Positions 48,967-58,066 of a DNA stretch of 64,000 bases are shown one piece after another. Every line of letters begins with the position of its first letter. Position 1 is the stretch's first letter. The position numbers and the translations under genes are program-made. The DNA is from Candidatus Bathyarchaeota archaeon (GTDB lineage Archaea > Thermoproteota > Bathyarchaeia > TCS64), in NCBI GenBank assembly GCA_018396695.1, contig JAGTQU010000001.1, positions 64,117 to 128,116 on the forward strand, written 5' to 3'. Below the pieces are notes generated by a model. That model saw nothing but the letters and a program-made list of their open reading frames with translations. It had not been told where the DNA came from and did no database searches.

Positions 48967-50370
48967 TTGAAAAAATCGGTGGATAATCTGTCCCGCAATA
49001 GTGTCCAGAGAGAAAAAGAATCGGCTGCAAAGTCAGGTATCGTTGGAGGGGCTATACTAACGACTGTGGAGCTGCTCGGAGGCTTAGTTTCTGGAAGCCT
49101 AGGGCTGCTTTCAAGCGCTTTAAACACTTTGATGGATTTTACAGCCTCTCTAATAGCATTCTTCGCAGTTAGAAAGAGCAGTAAACCACCTGACGGAGGG
49201 CATCAATATGGTCATCTCAAAATCGAAAGCTTTGCAGCTGTTTTTGAAATAGTTCTTCTATACATCGTCTGTACCTGGATAATCTTCACGGCAACGGTTA
49301 AAATAACGACTGGAGAGGCGAGGATAGAAAACCTGCTCGTTGGAATAGGTGCCAACATGGTTTCGATAATCGTCGACGCGTTTGCTTACATTAAATTTAA
49401 AACCGCTTCGAAAGATCATGGAAGTGAAGCGCTTGGAGCAGGGGCTCTCCACTTTCTAAATGATCTCCTAATCGCTTTCATAGTGATAGCCGGCTTAATC
49501 TTATACAACTTCGGGTTATGGTATGCAGATTCTTTAGCCGCAATAGGCGTCGTAGGCTTAATAACCTATTTTAGCCTAGATGTGTTAAAAAGTTCTATAG
49601 GAGTGTTGCTAGATGCCGCTCCAAGAGATGTAGCTGAAACACTACGTTATAAGATTCTTAGAATAGAAGGAGTTAAAGGGTGTCACAATCTTCGTGTAAG
49701 AAAAGCAGGGAACAAATATTTTGTAGATGCTCATGTTGAGGTTGAAGGTCATCTCCCCCTCTCAAGAGCCCACGGAATAGCTGAAGCGATCGAATCTCAA
49801 ATCAGTGAAATCTTCCCTGGGTCTGACATTATAATCCATACTGAACCATCCCCGAAAATTGAATCGATTCCGATCATAAGGAATGCTGCGTCAGAGTTTC
49901 CAGAGATAAACGATATACATGAAATCACTTTAACAGATATGGGTGAAGGGGTCTTCCTGTCGTACCATCTAGAGATGGATTCGAACATAAATCTAGAGGC
50001 TGCTCACGAGATTGCCCACAAGCTTGAGAGCCGCTTGAACACGCTGTTTAAAAAACCGATTATTGTAGTCAGCCATCTTGAACCTGTTCTTAATATTTCG
50101 AATAAAAAAGTTGTAAATGAAGATGAAGCGAAGAAACTTAAGCTAAGGATTATTGAAATCGCTGAGGAGTATCCCGAGATTAAATCAATTCACGACATCG
50201 ACGCGCTAAGCCTAGGGAGGTCAGTCTGCATAACCATGCACTGTACAGTGGACGGGGCTATGAACCTGGACGAGGCACATACAGTCTCCACAAAGCTTGA
50301 AGAGAAGATAAAATCAATGGACGACCGTGTAAGCCACGTAATAATCCATTGCGAGCCTGAAGAGGCTTAG
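48967..50370 (+). CDS. Cation diffusion facilitator (CDF) transporter with three C-terminal ZT_dimer-like repeats
   Basis: AAKSGIVGGAILTTVELLGGLVSGSLGLLSSALNTLMDFTASLIAFFAVRKSSKPPDGGHQYGHLKIESFAAVFE; three repeated Ipgv..HDi...LS.e.AH.ia..lE..I HiEP units. Confidence 0.92.
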   Translation: MKKSVDNLSRNSVQREKESAAKSGIVGGAILTTVELLGGLVSGSLGLLSSALNTLMDFTASLIAFFAVRKSSKPPDGGHQYGHLKIESFAAVFEIVLLYIVCTWIIFTATVKITTGEARIENLLVGIGANMVSIIVDAFAYIKFKTASKDHGSEALGAGALHFLNDLLIAFIVIAGLILYNFGLWYADSLAAIGVVGLITYFSLDVLKSSIGVLLDAAPRDVAETLRYKILRIEGVKGCHNLRVRKAGNKYFVDAHVEVEGHLPLSRAHGIAEAIESQISEIFPGSDIIIHTEPSPKIESIPIIRNAASEFPEINDIHEITLTDMGEGVFLSYHLEMDSNINLEAAHEIAHKLESRLNTLFKKPIIVVSHLEPVLNISNKKVVNEDEAKKLKLRIIEIAEEYPEIKSIHDIDALSLGRSVCITMHCTVDGAMNLDEAHTVSTKLEEKIKSMDDRVSHVIIHCEPEEA

Positions 50371-50398
50371 AAGCATGTAACTAAGAGAATTATAAAGT

Positions 50399-51736
50399 AT
50401 GCTGGATGGTTTCTCTTTGAGCGAGGCTTCAAGATTCTCAAACTACGGTGAGTCTCTAACTTGGCTGTATAATTTTCGCAGAATACTACCTAAAAGAGAT
50501 CTGAACGGTATTAAACATCTTTTAGCGATTCTCGAGAACCCGCAAGAAGAATTCGAGTCAATTCACATCACTGGGACCAATGGCAAAGGGTCTACAGTTG
50601 CAATGATCGCATCAATCCTTAAAGCTGAGGGGTTCAAGGTAGGTATGTTTACTTCACCTCACCTGTCGAGATTTACTGAGCGTATAGTGATTGACGAATC
50701 CGAGATCTTGGAAACTGATGTTTTAAGTCTTCTTGAATCCATTAGAGATGTGGTGGATAGCATTCAGCCTATCGGAAAAGAAATTGGGTTCTTCGATATA
50801 GTGACAGCCTTAGCTTTCAAATATTTCGCGGAGAAGAAAGTCGATGTAGCTGTAATAGAGGCTGGAATGGGAGGCAGGCTTGACGCCACAAACGTGGTTA
50901 ATCCTCTCGCCTCCATCATAACTAACGTCAGTCTAGAACACACAGATATTCTGGGGAAAACGGTTTTCGAGATCGCGCGGGAGAAGGCGGGAATAATAAA
51001 AAAAGACGGGGTGTTAATCACCGCTACGGATGACGATGCAGTCTACTCTTTCTTTAAAGAAGTTTGCAGAAGGATGAAATCAAGGATTTACCGAGTAGGC
51101 TTCGACATTAAATATTCAAGACTTGACTCAAGCCTTGATGGGCAGAGGTTCACTGTTGAAGGGTTAAAAGAAGTTTATGAAGAGCTTTTCACCCCCTTGC
51201 TAGGCTACCATCAGATAAAGAACGCTTCTACGGCCATAGGCGCCGTTGAATCCCTCTCCTTTAAAGGTCTAAACATATCCAGAAAGGCTATATATGAAGG
51301 ACTCGCAAACAGCAGGTGGCCGGGTAGATTAGAGATCATGCACAGGAAACCCCTCATCATATTGGATTGTGCTAAAGATCCTGAAGCAATCCGGTCTTTG
51401 AAAGAAACGCTCCTTAACGATTTCGTTTTTTCGAAAATGATAGCCGTCATCAGCATATCCTCGGATAAAGATATTTCCTCAATGATCAGATATTTTTCCG
51501 AAGTTGTTGATTACTTCATCATTACTGCACATAAAGTGATGGGGAGGGCGGCTGAACCTTCAATAATCGCTCGAGAAGTAGAGAAATATCGTATACCATA
51601 CGAGCTTGCGCATGATGTGAAGGATGCTATTCAGAAGGCGTTATCTTTAGCTAAAGATGATGAAGTAATCTGCGTAACAGGGTCTGTCTTCATCGTTGGA
51701 GAGGCTAGAGACCTTCTGAAACAGGTTTTATCCTAG
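50399..51736 (+). CDS. folC: Folylpolyglutamate/dihydrofolate synthase family protein (FolC)
   Basis: ITGTNGKGSTVAMIASILKAEGFKVGMFTSPHLSRFTERI; VAVIEAGMGGRLDATNVVNPLASIITNVSLEHTDILG. Confidence 0.93.
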   Translation: MLDGFSLSEASRFSNYGESLTWLYNFRRILPKRDLNGIKHLLAILENPQEEFESIHITGTNGKGSTVAMIASILKAEGFKVGMFTSPHLSRFTERIVIDESEILETDVLSLLESIRDVVDSIQPIGKEIGFFDIVTALAFKYFAEKKVDVAVIEAGMGGRLDATNVVNPLASIITNVSLEHTDILGKTVFEIAREKAGIIKKDGVLITATDDDAVYSFFKEVCRRMKSRIYRVGFDIKYSRLDSSLDGQRFTVEGLKEVYEELFTPLLGYHQIKNASTAIGAVESLSFKGLNISRKAIYEGLANSRWPGRLEIMHRKPLIILDCAKDPEAIRSLKETLLNDFVFSKMIAVISISSDKDISSMIRYFSEVVDYFIITAHKVMGRAAEPSIIAREVEKYRIPYELAHDVKDAIQKALSLAKDDEVICVTGSVFIVGEARDLLKQVLS

Positions 51737-51905
51737 GTTGATTATTTGATCTTGATAACCTTGGCTTAATAATTAGAAATTCAATAATGGTTAGGAGTCG
51801 AATATTGAAAGTTTAATCAGATTTGATAGTGAAACCGTAATATAGTTAATTCTACACTTTTCTTAGAAAGATCGGGATTTAAAAATCGTCTGAGGTCGGC
51901 TCTCA

Positions 51906-52652
51906 TTGGATAGGAAAGTTGGATGCTGCGGAACCGCAGGTATGAGCCTTAAATCTTTTAGTGAAATCTTCAAACTCGTTGAGATTCAGAGCACTTTCTA
52001 TCGGTTGCCTAGGATTGGAACAGCTAAAAAATGGAGGGGGACCGTGCCCGAAGACTTTGAGTTCACTCTGAAAGCCTTTCAAGGGATTACTCATCCGAAG
52101 TCTTCGCCTACTTGGAGAAGGTCCGGAGTCAAGCTCCCAGATTCGGATGAGGTTGGGAATATGGTGTTATCCGAATTTACTAAAGATTCATGGAACAAAA
52201 CTATGGAAATTGCATCAGAGCTTAAATCCAAATTTGTGGTTGTCCAGCTTCCTCCAAGCTTCGAGTTCAGCTATTTGAATCTTCGACGCCTTGAAACGTT
52301 CTTTGAGTCTGTGGAGGCGCGATGCACTCCTTTAGTAGAGTTTAGACACGCCTCTTGGATTAGTGAGCTTCGTCGAATAGCCCCAATTTTGAATGACTTG
52401 GATGTTTTCATCGTCACTGACCCTCTGAAAGGCATACTCGTGGATCAGCGGAAGAACTATCTCAGGCTGCACGGCATGAACGGTTTCACTAATTATAAAC
52501 ACAAGTATTCAGAGGAGGAGCTGATGAGGCTGGAACAATTTACACGAGGTTTAGGAGCTTATATTTTGTTCAACAACGTCTTCATGAAGGAGGACGCGTT
52601 AAGATTCATCGAACTATTGAGAACTCAGCGACTAAATATTTCGAATCTATGA
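51906..52652 (+). CDS. DUF72 family protein
   Basis: VGCCGTAGMSLKSFSEIFKLVEIQSTFYRLPRIGTAKKWRGTVPEDFEFTLKAFQGITHP; YLRLHGMNG. Confidence 0.9.
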   Translation: MDRKVGCCGTAGMSLKSFSEIFKLVEIQSTFYRLPRIGTAKKWRGTVPEDFEFTLKAFQGITHPKSSPTWRRSGVKLPDSDEVGNMVLSEFTKDSWNKTMEIASELKSKFVVVQLPPSFEFSYLNLRRLETFFESVEARCTPLVEFRHASWISELRRIAPILNDLDVFIVTDPLKGILVDQRKNYLRLHGMNGFTNYKHKYSEEELMRLEQFTRGLGAYILFNNVFMKEDALRFIELLRTQRLNISNL

Positions 52653-52679
52653 GATAGTCTTCATACATGGTTTGAAGAG

Positions 52680-53330
52680 TTAACGAAGTCTGGTTTTCTC
52701 AACGAGTTCTTTAACCTTCTCCCTAGCACCCTCCATAACGTCTTTTCCATGAGTGTATAACAGGAACTTGAAATCATAGTCTAGGAGCCTTTTTATCTCC
52801 TCCATCGCCATCTTCACGTCCAGGCAATACTTCTCAGGCGGCGGAATTAGATTTCCTTCATCGTCAGAGAAGACTGTGTCCCCCGCAATCATAGCTTTGA
52901 GTCTAGAAAGATAGTAGCAAGAGTTTCCTTCGGAGTGTCCAGGCACGTGGACAACTCTGATTCCGCCGCAGAAGCCTAAGAGAGTCCCATCCTCTAAACC
53001 CTCAACCTTAACATCCGTCGCCTTCTCTATGAGGGGTGCTTCAAGCCTGTGAGATTTCACAGGCGCATCAGTCAACTCTTTAAGCTTAGCAAGATTCGCG
53101 ATATGGTCTCTGTGCTTATGGGTTATCAGAATAAGCTTTACGTCGCTCCAATCTTTACCAATAGATTTTAATTCTGAGTATATTTTATCTAAAGCACTAG
53201 GATTCATCCCTGTATCGATTATCACAACGCCCTCGGGGCAATTCAAAACCCATGACTCTAAAGAGTGGTCCCCCTTCTCAGAGAGGTCTATACTGTGTAA
53301 TCCTTCAAGAACTTCAACCATTCTTAACAA
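52680..53330 (-). CDS. Metallo-beta-lactamase fold hydrolase
   Basis: VVIIDTGMNPS, LILITHKHRDHIANL, VVHVPGHSEGNSCYYL, AGDTVF. Confidence 0.93.
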   Translation of the reverse strand: MLRMVEVLEGLHSIDLSEKGDHSLESWVLNCPEGVVIIDTGMNPSALDKIYSELKSIGKDWSDVKLILITHKHRDHIANLAKLKELTDAPVKSHRLEAPLIEKATDVKVEGLEDGTLLGFCGGIRVVHVPGHSEGNSCYYLSRLKAMIAGDTVFSDDEGNLIPPPEKYCLDVKMAMEEIKRLLDYDFKFLLYTHGKDVMEGAREKVKELVEKTRLR

Positions 53331-53495
53331 CCTCCTATTTCATCACCTATCATCTAAGAATAATATTACTGTATCTAAGCTCTACGATTATAATCCTGAA
53401 TACCGACTCGCTATCGACGCTGTCACGTCTTGTAATCTCACAGGTTATAAGCCTTAAATTGCTGGATAAGCTAAAGATTAATTGTTACCCCTTAA

Positions 53496-53752
53496 ATCAG
53501 AATTGGCACGTTGTATAGAAAAGGAAGCGTAGGCATAACACGTATCTCGTACGGGGCTAACCTCTCTTTAACATAGCCAGAGAGGCCTTAAGATTCCTCG
53601 TAGCCCGTGGGCTTATCAAAGAAGAAGAATACGGAGGTATCAGGGGGTATATATTAACTCCGCGTGGAGGAGAACTCCTTCAAGCACTAAGAACTGTGAA
53701 CAAATACATCTCAGACGAGGAATCAGAAAAAGGTTCTAGTGCTCGATCATGA
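53496..53752 (+). pseudogene. Frameshifted remnant of an archaeal winged-helix regulator
   Basis: Frame A: IRIGTLYRKGSVGITRISYGANLSLT*; frame shifted: NIAREALRFLVARGLIKEEEYGGIRGYILTPRGGELLQALRTVNKYISDEESEKGSSARS*. Joined, it parallels TRIMYGANLSWKPLQRVLNSMIDQGLI of the intact gene at 47022. Confidence 0.75.
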
Positions 53753-53760
53753 ATGAATGG

Positions 53761-53834
53761 TGGGCCCGGAGGGATTCGAACCCTTGACCCACAGGTTATG
53801 AGCCTGTTGCTCTACCAAGCTGAGCTACGGGCCC
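53761..53834 (-). tRNA. tRNA-Met (CAT anticodon), likely elongator
   Basis: Complement: GGGCCCGTAGCTCAGCTTGGTAGAGCAACAGGCTCATAACCTGTGGGTCAAGGGTTCGAATCCCTCCGGGCCCA; GGGCCCG/CGGGCCC acceptor, CAGGCTCATAACCTG anticodon arm. Confidence 0.93.
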
Positions 53835-54033
53835 CAGTATGTTCATATTAAAATATCCAGTTTAAAAAATTCTTCTATTCTAGGCGAGGTGATCTGTCAA
53901 ATTACCTTGTTTTCAAACATTCTCATCCTTTTTTGGTTCCGATGTAAAGGGTTCTCAGTGATAGCTGACATAAAATCGCTGAAATATTGTGTAGAGTAAA
54001 AGGAATAGGAGACTATGATTGCCTTCGGTGAAT

Positions 54034-54741
54034 CTACAATAATAGGGGAAGCGGACTTTTCAGCTTGTTGATTATCTCTCTCCTCTCCTTCAAGGCATCT
54101 GATCTTTCAATGTCTTTCCTATATGCTTTCGCATACTCTGCCCAGTTTCTTAGGAGGGTTTGATATTCCCTCCTTATTCTCCTCAGATTCCTAAGCCTCT
54201 CGCTCAGCATGTCTATGGCATAGTCGAGGCTTTTCTTGTAGTTGATTCTTGACCTTAGGCTCATCTGCTCCAGTAACGAAACTAAGAGTTCGTCAGCGAA
54301 ATAGTCTTCGAAGAAATTTGCTTCTTTTCTCCTGAGATCATAATAGTAAGCCGACCAGAGAAGACAGTGGATTAATTCATGCAAAAGCGTCCTCTTCACA
54401 GTCCTCCAATCGTCTTTCTTGCGCAAATAAATGTTTGCCTTAGTGGGCTCCGCCGGATCCATGTCTCCAAGGTTGTCGCCTCTTCTCCGTTTATACAAGA
54501 GTATGGTGAGCGAGTCGGCTTGTCTCGGAAACTCGACCCTACAGAGCTTCCAAATTTTTTCAAGGATATCAGACCCCTCGTTGTTCCACATTTTCTGAAA
54601 ACTACCGCGTTTATTCTCCAGCCAATCTCGTGTTGCTACGGATTCTCTTCTCCTGCCTACTTTGAATATGACCTCAGGATAACGTGTTTCACTCATGTCG
54701 AATACTCTCCAACCAATGGGCCTGGAAAACATGCCAAACAC
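54034..54741 (-). CDS. HExxH zinc metallopeptidase (possible ImmA/IrrE-like), divergent from the cas6 operon
   Basis: RTLLHELIHCLLWSAYYYDLRRKEANFFEDYFADELLVSLLEQM followed by a charged helical C-terminus. Confidence 0.65.
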   Translation of the reverse strand: MFGMFSRPIGWRVFDMSETRYPEVIFKVGRRRESVATRDWLENKRGSFQKMWNNEGSDILEKIWKLCRVEFPRQADSLTILLYKRRRGDNLGDMDPAEPTKANIYLRKKDDWRTVKRTLLHELIHCLLWSAYYYDLRRKEANFFEDYFADELLVSLLEQMSLRSRINYKKSLDYAIDMLSERLRNLRRIRREYQTLLRNWAEYAKAYRKDIERSDALKERREIINKLKSPLPLLL

Positions 54742-54988
54742 AGCATAATAAATCGCTCACACAAGTTTTCGTTTTATGCTTTTTTATTATGTGCTTCGCT
54801 CTCATCCGAGATATTCCATAAAGTCCGTTTAAACTTGTTTCGAAATCTACTCAGAAACTATTACGTTTAATAATACATTTCATTAACTCTAATGGCTTAA
54901 CCAAATATATGAGTAATAAGACCTAAAAACTGGTTGACCTTTCTTCCGTGAAAGTCATCATAATTTAAATTGATATTTTCAGTGTTTA

Positions 54989-55813
54989 ATGTTAAGGTTA
55001 GTGGCTGAGATGCCTTCTGAGCTACTTATCGAGCTTGTCGGAGAAAAAGAGGTTTCTCTACCAAGGTTTACAGGTTACATCTCTAGGGCTCTGTTTTTAC
55101 ACATGATGCGAGCTGTGGATCCAGGAGAGGCGGCTGAGCTTCACGAGTCTGATGTTATGAAGCCTTATAGTGTCACGCAGCTCATGTTTAAAGCTAGGCT
55201 GAGGTCTCCTTCAGGATATGTTCTAGATCCATCCTACCCTTGCAGGGTCGGTTTCAGATTCCTGTCGGATAAGCAGTTTCAAAAGTTTATGAGCTTCTTT
55301 TCGAAGAAGAATGCGGTTTTGATTTCGGAGGTTAGATTCAAGATAGCTTCGATGATCTTAAAGTCGATTGAATATGAAGAGCTTCTGAAGAGTGAACCTG
55401 TAAAGAATTTTAGACTAATCTTCAGAACTCCTACATATCTCTCAAGCATGGGTTCAAGATATGAGTCTCTCTTCCCCGAACCTTTGCAGATTTTTTCCAA
55501 CTTGATGAGGATCTGGGACTCGTTCTCCGATTCAAGGGTTTTCGGTGAGGAAGGTTTAGAGGCTTATAAGTATTGGATTAAGAATCATATGGGAGTGTCG
55601 GCATATGTGTTGAGGACTGGGCTAGCGGAGATGGGGAAGAAAAAGGCGATTGGCTTCACTGGCTGGGTTGAATACGAGATGGATGAACAGGAGGAGTGGA
55701 ATAAGGTTACCCTAGCTTTAGCTAAGTTTGCTGAATACAGCAACATAGGAGGAAACAGAACAGGAGGATTCGGAGAAGTAAGATTTTATTCGAGTTCAAT
55801 TGAAAAAAGATAG
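54989..55813 (+). CDS. cas6: CRISPR endoribonuclease Cas6
   Basis: C-terminal Gly-rich ALAKFAEYSNIGGNRTGGFGEVRFYS, N-terminal LHMMRAVDPGEAAELHE, VGFRFLSDKQFQKFMSFF; first gene of the cas operon. Confidence 0.88.
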   Translation: MLRLVAEMPSELLIELVGEKEVSLPRFTGYISRALFLHMMRAVDPGEAAELHESDVMKPYSVTQLMFKARLRSPSGYVLDPSYPCRVGFRFLSDKQFQKFMSFFSKKNAVLISEVRFKIASMILKSIEYEELLKSEPVKNFRLIFRTPTYLSSMGSRYESLFPEPLQIFSNLMRIWDSFSDSRVFGEEGLEAYKYWIKNHMGVSAYVLRTGLAEMGKKKAIGFTGWVEYEMDEQEEWNKVTLALAKFAEYSNIGGNRTGGFGEVRFYSSSIEKR

Positions 55814-55817
55814 AACA

Positions 55818-58031
55818 ATGAATATAAAAGAAATTTTTAAAGCTTTCAGTCAAGAGCCCTATAAACATCAGCTTGAAGCCTCTGAAATTCTTCTAAAAGG
55901 TAAGCCTGTAGTAATTCGAGCTCCGTGTGGCTCGGGAAAGACAGAGGCCTGCGTTTTTCCCTTTCTGCTAGGTCGAGGAGAATATTTACCTCGAAGATTG
56001 ATCTACTCATTGCCAACGAGATCACTTGTTGAAGATATAGCTAGTAGACTCGAAGATCGGCTCAAGAAATTAAATTTTAATGTAAGTTTATCACGTCAAC
56101 ATGGAGCAGACTCAAAAGATCCTTTTTTTAGAGAAAACATAATCATTACAACGATTGATCAAACAGTTGGTGCATATTATAGTACGCCTCTTAGTCTTCC
56201 TACGTATTTAGGAAATATTCCTTCTGGAGCAGCAGTATCTTCTCTTCTATGTTTTGACGAGGTTCATACATATGATCACGAACTGGGACTTAAAACGATG
56301 ATTATTCTTGTTGAGAGAGCTTTGAAACTTGAGCTTCCTTTTGTGGTGATGTCCGCAACACTTCCAGATTCTTTCCTTGAATGGTTTAAGGAAAACGGAG
56401 TCTCAATTCTCAGGGCAGACGATGAAAATATTCCTACTAGAAAAGAAAGAAATGTAATCTTAAAATGGCATGATCATCGACTTACGGTAGAAGATATAGT
56501 AGAGGCTTTTCAAAATTATAAAAAAGTTATCGTAGTTTGCAATACTGTTGTTAAGGCACAGGAAATTTACTCAGATTTAAATGATGATAAAGTACATCTA
56601 CTTCACTCGAGATTCACTGCTGAAGATCGAAAGAAAAACGAGAAGAATGTGATAGATGCCTTTAAAAACAATGACTCAGCTTATTTGATAACTACGCAAG
56701 TTTGCGAAGTCGGCCTAGATATATCTTGTGACTTAATGTTAACAGAGTTGGCTCCTCCTGACGCATTGATACAACGCATTGGTCGATGTGCACGTAAGGG
56801 TGGTAAAGGAAAAGTATACGTTTATGATGTAGAGTACGCGGCGCCATACTCAGATGGCTCAATAGAACAAAGTAGAAAATATGTTTCAAATGAATTAAAT
56901 GGAAAAACTGTCGATTGGAAACAAGAACTTGAATTTGTAAATCAACTCTTGGGGCCTGAATTCCAAGAGATAATGAAGGATGAGGGGGGTCGAAGAAAAA
57001 TACTTAGTAATCTTGGAGATGCGGCGTTCAAAGGAGATAAGCGCAAAATTGAGGAAAATGTCCGAGATATTTTATCGGTAAATATTACAATTCATGAAAA
57101 TCCATGTTCACTTGAAAAGGTTCTTTGGCTTATGCCATGGATCAATGTTGACGTTAGAGTTCTAAAAAAGGCGATGAAAGATTTCAACTTAAATATTTTT
57201 AGAGTAGATTACATATATGATGAAAGAAAGGGATCATCTTATGATTGTCATGAAATAAATGACCCTTATCATTTATATCCATTCGAAAATTATATTCTTT
57301 CTCCTATCAATGTTAGATATGACTCTAATAGAGGGCTTATATTCGGAGAAGAAGGTGAAAATCTGGAACCCCAAATAAGAAAAGAGAAAGATACACGAGG
57401 GGATGTAAAATATTTTAAAGAGACGTGGTTTGATCATGTTAGGAAATCTCTAAGCGCATTCGATAAGATAAAAAAAGAGGAATTACCCTTAAACACATTT
57501 TCAAATTTGTTGAAGTATGATTCAAAAAGCAGTGAGGGAATCTTAGCTCTATCAGTGGCATTACATGATTTAGGGAAATTAAATAAAATGTGGCAAAAAT
57601 CAGTAGGGATAGAAAATAATTCAGAAGTACCTCTAGCACATATTGAAGATATATATATTGGTCATAGACCCGGGCATGCTGTTGTTTCAGGATATGCGTC
57701 TTTACCTCTTTTTAAAAAATTGATTGGAAAAGAATTTGCATATAACGCAATAGCTTTAGCCATCAGCCATCATCATCATGCTAGAAGTGAGAATTTAGAG
57801 AGATATGAAATAGGATGGAAAGAACTCGTTAGGCGCATTTTAGACGATGTGGCCTCTAAATATGGCCTCGATATTAACTCCGAAGACATAATTTGGTCGC
57901 AAAGACCATCGATACTCCCATATCGTTTCCCGTCAGTTGAAAATACGAAATCGTACACGATTTATGCAATTGCTTCACGGCTAATTCGTCTATCCGATAG
58001 GGAATCATTCGGCATGGACAAAAAGCTTTAA
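55818..58031 (+). CDS. cas3: CRISPR-associated Cas3, helicase (N-term) fused to HD nuclease (C-term)
   Basis: RAPCGSGKTEACVFPF (Walker A), CFDEVHTYDHE (DEVH), SATLPDSF, QRIGRCARKGGKG (motif VI); C-terminal ALHDLGKLNKMW...GHAVVSGY...AISHHHHAR. ATG at 55818 preferred to TTG at 55800. Confidence 0.93.
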   Translation: MNIKEIFKAFSQEPYKHQLEASEILLKGKPVVIRAPCGSGKTEACVFPFLLGRGEYLPRRLIYSLPTRSLVEDIASRLEDRLKKLNFNVSLSRQHGADSKDPFFRENIIITTIDQTVGAYYSTPLSLPTYLGNIPSGAAVSSLLCFDEVHTYDHELGLKTMIILVERALKLELPFVVMSATLPDSFLEWFKENGVSILRADDENIPTRKERNVILKWHDHRLTVEDIVEAFQNYKKVIVVCNTVVKAQEIYSDLNDDKVHLLHSRFTAEDRKKNEKNVIDAFKNNDSAYLITTQVCEVGLDISCDLMLTELAPPDALIQRIGRCARKGGKGKVYVYDVEYAAPYSDGSIEQSRKYVSNELNGKTVDWKQELEFVNQLLGPEFQEIMKDEGGRRKILSNLGDAAFKGDKRKIEENVRDILSVNITIHENPCSLEKVLWLMPWINVDVRVLKKAMKDFNLNIFRVDYIYDERKGSSYDCHEINDPYHLYPFENYILSPINVRYDSNRGLIFGEEGENLEPQIRKEKDTRGDVKYFKETWFDHVRKSLSAFDKIKKEELPLNTFSNLLKYDSKSSEGILALSVALHDLGKLNKMWQKSVGIENNSEVPLAHIEDIYIGHRPGHAVVSGYASLPLFKKLIGKEFAYNAIALAISHHHHARSENLERYEIGWKELVRRILDDVASKYGLDINSEDIIWSQRPSILPYRFPSVENTKSYTIYAIASRLIRLSDRESFGMDKKL

Positions 58032-58066
58032 GCCTTTTCTAAAGGAATAATTAATGGTTAACAAGC

